NCBI GenBank assembly: GCA_934045075.1 | Contig: OW203725.1 | Span: forward strand, 20,966,214-21,030,213 | Reading direction: 5' to 3' | Source of the DNA: Yponomeuta sedellus | Lineage: Eukaryota > Arthropoda > Insecta > Lepidoptera > Yponomeutidae | Length of the DNA stretch: 64,000 nt | In this document: positions 33,960 through 43,339 of the stretch, one piece after another | How positions within the stretch are numbered: position 1 is the first letter of the stretch | How the letters are laid out: each line of letters starts with the position of its first letter | Notes under the pieces: generated by a model | The model's database searches: none | The model's input: the letters and a program-made list of their open reading frames with translations, nothing else | What the model was told of the DNA's origin: nothing | Program-made: the position numbers and the translations under genes

Positions 33960-35690
33960 GTACCTAATATTCAATGTCATCGTTATAACATAGTTATCCA
34001 ATTATTTTTAATTCCATATAATAATATAAGTACCTAAGTATATTTAAAATTAATATATTTAGAAAATGAAAATTTTGAGAACAACGTAGATACAACGTGA
34101 TAATAATTGTTACACAACATCGTGTTGTGCCCGTATTTGTTTACTAATATTTTTTTTATTTTTTAAAGAATATTCTTTTATTATGTATTTAATACTTTCC
34201 ACCTTTATGGAGACGATAATATGAATGCATATTTTGGGCAGAGTTTTAGCTCAGCGTGTGGCAGATTCTCCACTATTGAAATGATCATTCTCGGCGTTTC
34301 AATGAGCTGAACTAGGTTTTATCTCGGATCGAATTGGAGTATTGGGTGATATTGTGAATCGTTTTGGAGCTATAATCTCAGTTAAGGCTGTAATCGAGAT
34401 TACGGTGAATTAATCTAAGTTTCCGACTTTGGTGAAATCAGCCCTAAGGCGAACATTGTGGGAAAGTTCTATGGATGCTTTGACTACGATTTCGTGAAGT
34501 AACGTTCATCACCGAATGTAAAACCGATCTTTTTGTCACTTCGTTAGTGGAATAAAGTGTTATAATGAGGGCCGCGTTTTATAAAACTACCTACAATTTA
34601 TACTTTATACTTGTACCATAATCTAATGCTTTTTCTAAGTGAAATGTCTAGCACTTACCTATTGTTTACCTCTAAATAGCCTCTAGGCCTCTAAATAGAT
34701 TTTTAATATTGTATTACCTACCAATATTTTTTAAATAGGTTAACTCTAGGAAACGCTGCTGGTTGTACATTTAATTACCCTTAATACTACTACTTAACAC
34801 AAATAAGTTACCCTAATATGTTGTATAAGTGTATGTTTTCTGTAGAATAATTATATGTAGTTTATATAGTTGGATGACAATTTGATGTCATAAAAATCAA
34901 TGGTATTTATTATCACATCGAATGTAATAATAAATTCTAAATTGTAATTCTTTAAATGTAAATAACATGAAGGCATATAGCACTCGAAGAGGAACTCACG
35001 AACGGAACCCTATAACTTAGGTGCAATCGAATTATAACGTATTGATTATTTTATTAGAGTTGGGCACACATTTTCAATATTGCGTGTGAGAGATATTATC
35101 ACTATAATTGCCAGGTGCATTTTGGTTGTATTCAGTTTTGGGGTCGCTCCTATTCCAGGTTGCTGATAAAGATCGACATGTCTTTAATATAATTACTGTT
35201 TCAACACGAATTAATTTCGTCCCTGCAAAGTTTACCCGGAAAAATGCCCTTTGAGCCACTCAATTATTTTTCTTGCAAGTCATTAATTAATTAGAGACTT
35301 TTTGTGGCAACTGGGTCAGGAAAATAAATGGCCTACCAATGGTTTGCATGTGAGTTATTGAAGCGTTTCTAGTTTTATTTCTTGCAATGCCTACATGCAA
35401 TTAATAACAATTCAAGGGGGTAATAGGGTAAAGGAACATTTTGTACTTGACCTACATCACATAGAAATTCAAGTTTTTAGGAGCAATTTCTTTTCTAACC
35501 GTCTAAAAGTAGGCGGTTCTAAATTCATCAGGAAAGTTTTTTTTAAGTTCCTATAGAGACGCGTGAACCGATTTGTAATATCCTGATAGTCAACAAGTTA
35601 GGATCTGATAATGAGATCCTAGAGAAATTGAGGGAGCTCTTCAAATTACAAAGGCACACTTGAAGGGATTTGGTTGATTTTTTATAGCGA
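33960..35690. other. AT-rich DNA, nothing recognised
   Basis: A scrap of the tRNA-unit tail (ggcctctaaatagatttttaa) is at about 34685-34706. The open frames 35074-35259 (-) and 35543-35791 (-) show no domain. Confidence 0.35.
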
Positions 35691-35699
35691 CTAGTTTCA

Positions 35700-35845
35700 T
35701 TCGTTTTCGGAAAACACGATTTTGCGGAGGTATTCTCCACTACGATACGGCCCGAAGGCAGCGGCTTACATTTTACATTGTACATTGACATTCAGCAAGC
35801 AGAATGTAAATTGCTTTCGTTGAAATAAATTTAATTGAATTGTTT
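35700..35845 (+). repeat. Retroelement 3' end, 'cattgtacattgacattcagcaa' family
   Basis: tactccactacgatacggcccgaaggcagcgg then acattgtacattgacattcagc and ttgaaataaatttaattgaatt. It has the same order as the reverse of 54237-54360. Confidence 0.6.
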
Positions 35846-35849
35846 GCTG

Positions 35850-36535
35850 AGTCAAATTTTCAAATTGAGTTCAAAGTCGTATTCACAAAAAATTGTTAGA
35901 CAAAGATTAATTAATTAAAAATAAAACAGACATCTAAACACTACGACACTAAAACAGAGAAATAATTTCACCGAAAATAACCTTTTTTCTTTAAATTCGA
36001 TGAATTCAAATCGATCTTTAAATTGATATAGATATTGTAGATATATATTTTGGAGTCGGTGCCCAAAATATATAACAACAACAGTACTATAGTGTCTTGA
36101 CGTCGGTTTTTATTTTTCTTAAAAAAAAACGCAACTAATACTAATATAATTTTCCTTTGTCCCGAGCGCTGACACAAGCACCTACCCTACACAATAGATT
36201 AAATTCGAAACATGTTCTTACGATAAAATCGACTGTTTACCGTACACAAGCGCTTCCTAATGCTTTCAAAATGCAAATTCATGCCTGGAGTGTATTGTCG
36301 ATGTTATCAGAAGGGGATACAGTAATAACACTTCTAATTTCAGTTAATTTTGGAACTCTCGTACCTATGCGATAGGCTGATGTAAACCTTACAGCTTTTC
36401 TGCAGCTTATAAGAAAAAAATTAAATAAGAATAAACTTTATTTGACAACATTATGAAGGATGCCACTCAGAGAGTAACTGTTCCTCTGTGATAACGGTTA
36501 CTAGTTCTGTGGTTTACAAATTAGTAAACCACAGA
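35850..36535. other. AT-rich DNA, nothing recognised
   Basis: A palindromic pair, tctgtggtttacaaattag/taaaccacaga at 36506-36535, immediately precedes a SINE fragment. No gene is supported. Confidence 0.35.
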
Positions 36536-36539
36536 ATTT

Positions 36540-36622
36540 GGCCCCCCTGGTGGAGTAAGGCCTAACCTTTCTGCGCTGCAGGAAGAGACCCGTGCCGCTG
36601 CAGTGGGGACATACAAGGGTTG
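36540..36622 (+). mobile_element. 5S-derived SINE, 3' fragment
   Basis: ctggtggagtaaggcctaac, then gctgcaggaagagacccgtg and gcagtggggacatacaaggg, opposite orientation to most copies. Confidence 0.65.
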
Positions 36623-36732
36623 ATATCGAAACCACGGAACGCACTTTAGGAAGTACCTGAAACTTAAAAATTCATGGTTGTGAAAAATGGATCAGTTTCA
36701 GCATGATGCCAAAGCAGCAAGTAGTACTTCGT

Positions 36733-37041
36733 CTTAAAAACCTATTTAGAGGCTAAAAATTCCACCCATGCCGGGATTCGAACCCGCGACCTCTGGCTAT
36801 CCGTGCCAGCGCTCTTTCCTACTGAGCTAATGGGCGACTCACCAGCATCAGTGAAATTTCGAACCTCTTTACACTATTCTCTGTATTACGTACAGGCAGC
36901 GACATCTGGCTGAAGTAATTTGTATCACTTGCAGCCCCGAGTACCTACTTTGCAGTTAGGTTATAGTTATAGTTATGTTTAGCCTCTAAATAGGTTTTTA
37001 AAATTGTCCTTAGCACGGGTTAGTGCATTAAAAAGAAAATA
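36733..37041. mobile_element. tRNA-domain unit, inverted arrangement
   Basis: The minus part (36733-36962) holds tail start, tRNA-like domain and leader. After a short tagttatagttatg joint comes a plus-strand tail (36976-37041: tttagcctctaaatagg... ttagtgcattaaaaag). Tail sequences therefore lie at both ends. No clear target duplication. Confidence 0.75.
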
Positions 37042-37264
37042 ATTAGGCGAAATAAGCCGATGATATTGGTGCTGGATAAGCCTACTCCATCTAAAAACAA
37101 TTCAGAGTCCGACTGGTCCCTTCATTCATCTAGCTAGTGTGAGTGTAGGTGCCACTAGACGCTGTGTAAATCATCTCATTACGTAGATGCAATGGCCAAA
37201 GTTTCTTTAGCACTTTATCCATTTCATTGTTATAATACATCTTTATCTATCTATATCTATAATC

Positions 37265-37370
37265 AGCCCACATCAACCCACTGCTGGGCATAGGCCTCCT
37301 TTTTATTGCGCCATTCCTCACGGTCCTGTGCTAACCTGGTCCATCTCTGGCCCGCAACCCTCACGATGTC
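37265..37370 (-). repeat. LINE 3' end fragment
   Basis: cccactgctgggcataggcctcctt and the following ccattcctcacggtcctgtg are the reverse of a typical lepidopteran LINE end. No frame is preserved. Confidence 0.45.
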
Positions 37371-37420
37371 GTCGATAATACATAGTATATATATATTTAT
37401 TTAAATTTATGTTATAATAT

Positions 37421-38158
<738 letters not shown>

Positions 38159-38162
38159 GTTA

Positions 38163-38207
38163 TACCATTTAATCTCTTGCACCATCTGTGCAAGAGATTA
38201 AATGGTA
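38163..38207. repeat. 20 bp perfect hairpin with 5 nt loop
   Basis: taccatttaatctcttgcac, loop catct, then the exact reverse complement. It begins 5 bp after the ATTT tract. Confidence 0.85.
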
Positions 38208-38574
38208 GGCATTCGAAACAAAACGGAAGAGATACTCAATTTAAATTAGATAAGCTGACAAATAATCAATAAGTACATATAGTTCGCTAGTTTATGATTA
38301 TTGTCAAAACAACAATTAATTAACCCGTTCCCTTCCTACTTGAAGCGACGACAGAGATACTTTGTGAAGTCGTAAAAAAGACCTATAAAATACTGGCCTA
38401 GCGCGCGTTCTATTCGCGTTCAGTGGGTTCGTATATACAAACTACTACAAATACACTTACTACTTTATCAGCTAAAGCGCCCCATTAAGGAACCAACGAT
38501 GGAAACTTAATCAAAAATAGCTTATTTGTGAGGTATTAAAATACAAGAATAAAATATTTTTATGTTTGTAACAC

Positions 38575-38840
38575 GCAACACTGCAGAGCACAGGTCTTCT
38601 TTCGGAGAGAAGAATTTTAATTACCATGCGTGCCCACCTTGGATAGGTAACTTCAAGCGCTGACTGCACCTTAGACACACAGGTTTCCTCACGATGTTTT
38701 TCTTCAGGTTCACGAGCCGTAATGCTACTACAACTGCCCAAATGTACTTCACTTCAAAACAAAGTTTTTGGCAAATGTGGGAATTCCAATACACGACCTA
38801 CCGAACGTGGGGCCAGCGTTCTTCCGCTAAGCTACCACAG
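38575..38840 (-). repeat. Dispersed repeat 'gcgtgcccacctt...tttcctcacgatgtttttc'
   Basis: Shares agagcacaggtcttctttc, cgcgtgcccacct-like and caggtttc-(c)t-acgatgt blocks with 62515-62660 and, in part, 28780-28950. The open frame 38511-38741 (-) lies inside it and is not a gene. Confidence 0.6.
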
Positions 38841-38857
38841 CTTTCTAAGTTTTCTTA

Positions 38858-39706
38858 TCTATCTATATAAATAAAAAAAAAATCAAAGTCCTCACTGACT
38901 GACTCACTCATCAACGCCCAGCTCAAGCTGTTGGACCTAGGAAGCTAAAATTTTGCACAGAGGGTCTATATATAACGCAGGCAAGGAATAAAACCGGATT
39001 TTATAAAACTCAACCCCTAAGGGGGCGAAAACGGCAGCTAAAATTTGCATGAAAGGTATGAACAATGTTGTCTCATCGTCATCGTCAGGCTATACTAGTC
39101 CACTGCTGGACATAGCCCTCCCCTATCCCCTAATGAGCGCCATAGCGCCCTGTCTTCAGCTTGCCGCATCCAGCATCTGCCTGCAGTTTTTCGCAGATCG
39201 TCATCCCACCTAGTCGGAGGGCGTCCTACACTACGTTTGCGGAGTCGCGGTCTCCACTCAAGGATACGTTTGCTCCAACGGTTGTCGGTTCTTCGCGAGA
39301 TATGGCCAGCCCACTGCCACTTCAGCTTGCTGATTCTCTGAGCTATGTCGATAACTTTGTCGGATGCATTCGTTACGAATCCTATCCTTCAGAGAAACTC
39401 CGAGCATAGCTCTCTCCATAGCTCGCTGAGCGACTTTGAACTGGTGGACCAACCCTTTCGTGAGTGTCCATGTCTCGGCTCCGTAGGTCATGATGACAGG
39501 TAGGATGCACTGATTAAAAAATGTTGTCTAATTTTCTTGAAAAATAAATAAAAATTGTAAAAATGTAATAACGAGTAAAATCCTTATAAAAACAGTTTTT
39601 ATTAAAATAAATACTCTTAAACACAATTGATTGAACACGTGTTTCGCCGTTTTTCTAAATTTAACCCTTAAAGAGTACTCGCGGACTGAGTCGCGGGAAA
39701 AGCTAG
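38858..39706 (+). mobile_element. Helitron-like element interrupted by a LINE
   Basis: Starts TCTATCTATATAAATAAA, followed by gactgactcactcatcaacg. Resumes after the LINE and ends actgagtcgcgggaaaagCTAG before T. The LINE insertion at 39074-39519 is bounded by a 10 bp duplication. Confidence 0.65.
39074..39519 (-). pseudogene. RTE-type LINE, 5' truncated, nested in Helitron
   Basis: Bounded by AATGTTGTCT at 39064-39073 and 39520-39529. The minus strand encodes the end of an RTE-type ORF2: MTYGAETWTLTKG, then RAMERAMLGVSLKDRIRNE, then in a shifted frame KWQWAGHISRRTDNRW, EWRPRLRKRSVGRPP and CWMRQAED. A frameshift after the IRN(E) block and a further break near the stop make it non-functional. 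Its last bases are a catcatcgtc/gacgatgac tail. Confidence 0.8.
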
Positions 39707-39709
39707 TTA

Positions 39710-40270
39710 CCAATATTTCTTAATCAATGTATTACATACCTACATAATACACCATTAAAAGTAGTTAAGAAAATTTTGCAAATTGCATCTTTTAAAACTT
39801 ACTAATTTATCGAATCAACCAACAAGGGAAACTCGAACATAAATAGATTGAAATGCCAAAATATTTTTTCTTATTTATTTATTAAAAACTTCTTATTTAT
39901 TAAAAACAGTCGAAAATTTACTCCAAACTTGGCATTTATTGCACGGTCATGCAAAACAATTTTAACCTCTATTTCACTATAACGAGTTGATGGATTTCAG
40001 GTTATTTATGCCTCGCTAGTGTTTTAATAAGACTTAAATATATTTCCACGTGAAGTTTGGGACTACTGCACCGTTCACGAAAATCAACTAAAACATTTTG
40101 TAACGACAAATTTACTCAATAGACTTATAACGGTTCCATTCTTAACTTGTGGGACGCAAGGAATCCTAAAAAACAGCCATCAATGTCTACAAGGGACCGT
40201 GGAAGATTAATGACAACACATGTCTAAACGCCAATTATGTTATTGTACCTCGGCGTGAGATTTTGAGCTC
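39710..40270. other. AT-rich DNA, nothing recognised
   Basis: No gene or repeat recognised. Confidence 0.3.
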
Positions 40271-40280
40271 TATTTCCAGA

Positions 40281-40930
40281 GTGATGTGGGATCTTACAGC
40301 CAACATATTATATATTTTACGTAGTTTTTACACTACATCCTGAGCTCGCTCCTGGGCCATGTCTATAAGCTGTTTTCACGAGTGGTCACGAATCGTCTCG
40401 CCAGGAGACTCGACGAGTTCCAGCCGCCGGAACAGGCCGGGTTTCGCGGAGGATATGGCACCATAGATAGACCACATACACAGTAAGCAGATTTTATAGA
40501 AGTCTTAAGAGTATAACCAGCCCCTGTGCCTGGCCTTTGTGGACTATGAGAAGATTTCCGGCGTGATGTGGGATCTTGCAGCCAACATAATATATATTTT
40601 ACGTAGTTTGTACACTACATAAGGAGCTCGCTCCTGGGCCATGTCTATAAGTTGTTTTCACGAGTGGTCACGAATCGTCTCGCCAGGAGACTCGACGAGT
40701 TCCAGCCGCCGGAACAGGCCGGGTTTCGCGGAGGATATGGCACCATAGACCACATTCACACAGTGAGGCAGATTATACAGAAATCCGGAGAGTATATTCA
40801 GCCCCTGTGCCTGGCCTTTGTGGACTATGAGAAGACCTTTGATTCTGTCGAAAACTGGGCTGTTCTGGAATCTGGAAGACAGGGTGATGTTATATCCCTG
40901 AAACTATTCACAAGGGCATTAACATGGTAA
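40281..40930 (+). pseudogene. RTE-type LINE reverse transcriptase, duplicated and broken
   Basis: The frame 40652-40930 reads FSRVVTNRLARRLDEFQPPE, then QAGFRGGYGTIDHIHTVRQI and CLAFVDYEKTFDSVENWAVL, the fingers/palm region of an RTE-type reverse transcriptase. It then jumps to GRQGDVISLKLFTRAL, which in the family lies tens of residues later, so there is an internal deletion that removes the catalytic-loop approach. The first about 280 bp occur twice: gtgatgtggg at 40281 and 40563, with the first copy broken by indels after ggcaccatagata. No start or finish of ORF2 is present. Confidence 0.8.
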
Positions 40931-41027
40931 ATTTGACCCTATTTCCTGGTAAATGTAATTCTAGATAAACCGCCTGCGCCTATTACCTCACATAGAAAAA
41001 GTGTGTAATAAACCAAATATATATTAT

Positions 41028-41800
41028 ACTATTTTTATTTTTAATGCACTAACCCGTGCTAAGGACAAATTTAAAAACCTATTTAGAGGCTAAAAATTTC
41101 ACCCATGCCGGGATTCGAACCCGCAACCTCTGGCTATCCGTGCCAGCGCTCTACCAATTGAGCCAATGTGCGACTCACCGGCATCAGTAAAATTTCGAAC
41201 CTCTTTACACTATTCTCTGTATTACGTACAGGCAGCGACATCTGGCTTAAGCAAATTGCATCACTTACAGCCCCGACTACCTACTTTGCAGTTAGGTTTT
41301 ACATCGGAACGATATCACTGTACTCACATGATTATACTATTTTTATTTTTAATGCACTAACCCGTGCTAAGGACAAATTCAAAAACCTATTTAGAGGCTA
41401 AAAATTTCACCCATGCCGGGATTCGAACCCGCAACCTCTGGCTATCCGTGCCAGCGCTCTACCAATTGAGCCAATGGGCGACTCACCGGCATCAGTGAAA
41501 TTTCGAACCTCTTTACACTATTCTCTGTATTACGTACAGGCAGCGACATTGGCTTAAGCAAATTGCATCACTTACAGCCCCGACTACCTACTTTGCAGTT
41601 AGGTTTTACATCGGAACGATATCACTGTACTCACATGATTATACTATTTTTATTTTTAATGCACTAACCGGTGCTAAGGACAAATTCAAAAACCTATTTA
41701 GAGGCTAAAAATTTCACCCATGCCGGGATTCGAACCCGCGACCTCTGGCTATCCGTGCCAGCGCTCTACCAATTGAGCCAATGGGCGACTCACCGGCATC
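41028..41800 (-). mobile_element. Tandem 2.5-unit array of the 308 bp tRNA-domain element
   Basis: Bounded by the 13 bp duplication AAATATATATTAT (41015-41027 and 41801-41813). The acccgtgct marker recurs at 41051, 41359 and 41666, so the period is 307-308 bp. tRNA-like domains are at about 41100-41171, 41408-41479 and 41716-41787 (minus), with box B ggttcgaatcc and box A tggctcaattggtagagc. The array is cut at its 5' end inside the leader (ccggcatc). The duplication at the outer ends indicates one insertion of a multimer. Confidence 0.9.
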
Positions 41801-41950
41801 AAATATATATTATTTGTATGTTCTACTCAGACTGAAAATATCTTCTGATTTGCACACATCCGTAATTGTATACTACGGTTATGTATGGCGAATCAGTTTT
41901 AAGGTACGCACTAGTTTTAAGGGGATATTCTTGATATATCTAAAGAGTAT

Positions 41951-42170
41951 AGTATTTTCTAAGGTTAACACGAGCAGTAGACATAATTAAAACTGTTTTT
42001 ATACGGATTTATGCTCGTTTATTAAATTTTTACAATTTTCCAACGTTTCGGCACTTTTTCAGGTGCCATTGAGTCATCCGGGACCACGGCACCTGAAAAA
42101 GTGCCGAAACGTTGGAAAGTTGTAAAAAAGTAATAAACGAGCATAAATCCGTATAAAAACAGTTTTAATT
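41951..42170. mobile_element. Inverted-dimer retro-insertion, 'gtgccgaaacgttgg' family
   Basis: Bounded by the 15 bp duplication ATATCTAAAGAGTAT (41936-41950 and 42171-42185). Two long arms (about 41985-42065 and 42088-42170) are near-perfect reverse complements around attgagtcatccgggaccac. Both outer ends are the same 3' tail, aaaacagttttaatt. A related single copy is at 54888-54985. It may be a Penelope-like tail; class uncertain. Confidence 0.75.
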
Positions 42171-42594
42171 ATATCTAAAGAGTATTTATCCAGAGAGCCT
42201 CTTATAGTGCATCACCCTGAGATTGCAAGTCTGTGCTTAAGAAATTAAAAGTACCTACTGTTGTTGCCAACTCTCTACATGTATGAAATTGCATGTTTTG
42301 CATACAATTACATACAAATTTTTAGGAAATATAGTGAATCGTACAAATTTAAAACATCCAAACAAAATTGTCTATCCCTAATGTAACTGAATTTTGTATG
42401 AGAAGCTACTACCGCAAGCTTATAAAAAAACATTAAAAGTTGTCAGAATCATTACCACTACTGCACTGTCTACCAGAGCCACTGCCTCGTGTTATATATA
42501 ATACTAGTTTGCCAATCTCAGGTTATTTTTTTTCCACGACAAAAGAACCTATTCACTTTTTTGAGACTTATTTTTAACAAGTAAAAAACTCAAC

Positions 42595-42804
42595 CTAGAA
42601 ATATGTTATTTTTCGCTGAAAACCGAGACGGGTAGCGTTATATGGCACAAGAGGGTTAAACTCCAAGCCGTTATCGTATTTTTCGGCAGAAGTGGCGGCA
42701 AAACTGAGGATTTCAGACGTTTTTATTTGCGGGCAAAAAGTTTTATTCAAATTTTGCGCCACGCAATCTGCGTAGCACAATGTATACGAGCTGGCAACGT
42801 ACAT
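42595..42804 (-). other. Unidentified 69-codon open frame
   Basis: Starts MYVASSYTLCYADCV; no domain recognised and no splice or repeat context that supports it. Probably chance. Confidence 0.1.
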
Positions 42805-42859
42805 CTGTTAGTAGGTTCATCTGTTAGTACGGCTCTAAGCAATGCTCAGCCCCTATAAT

Positions 42860-43324
42860 CATCATCAACCCATATTGTAGACTTTTAGTCCGGATCTACT
42901 TACGGGTGTAAGTCCGGACTAAAAGTCTACAATGTGTTGTGCTTACGAAAGTTTTAGTTAAAAAAAACCATTTTGTCCCCACCGAGGGGCACGGGTCTCT
43001 TCCCTGAGGAAGGTATACACCACCACGGGGGTCAAGTCCGGATTGGTGAAGGTTTTTGCAAGACTAGTGGCTGGTCTTACTATCAGAAGTTTTTCAAGCC
43101 GCCCTAGGACCTTTGACTTGGTTTAACGACTGCTATCTATCGACGGCAGCCGACACCAACTGCTTAACGTGCCTTGCGAAGCACGGAACCGCTCGGAAAA
43201 ATGCCACTAGCATTAGTGATAGACGGTTTACCCATCCATGCACTGAACGTGACCTGTGTTGCTTAACCTTCGTGATCGTTTAAGATCACTCCGGCAGCCG
43301 GGGCTACGAGCGATTCTGAGCGAG
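42860..43324 (-). mobile_element. 5S-derived SINE, near full length, with hairpin insertion
   Basis: Bounded by the 13 bp duplication CAGCCCCTATAAT (42847-42859 and 43325-43337). Read on the minus strand: a ggctgccggagtgatc head, 5S-like core (ggttaagcaacacaggtcac, tggatgggtaaaccgtc), gcttcgcaaggcacg, then the 3' part ending gatgatgat. A hairpin of about 94 bp (42873-42966) interrupts the tail. Confidence 0.85.
42874..42933. repeat. 20 bp perfect hairpin inside the SINE tail
   Basis: attgtagacttttagtccgg and its exact reverse complement with a 20 nt loop. It splits the cccat/ttgtcccc junction seen intact in the copy at 53258-53610. Confidence 0.8.
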
Positions 43325-43339
43325 CAGCCCCTATAATAC

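Noticed and set aside
41166..41360. Conserved 64-residue protein repeated at 32030-32224 and 41166-41360
   Set aside because: The two frames are identical because they are copies of the 308 bp repeat; the frame is antisense to the tRNA-like domain strand and interrupted in other copies.
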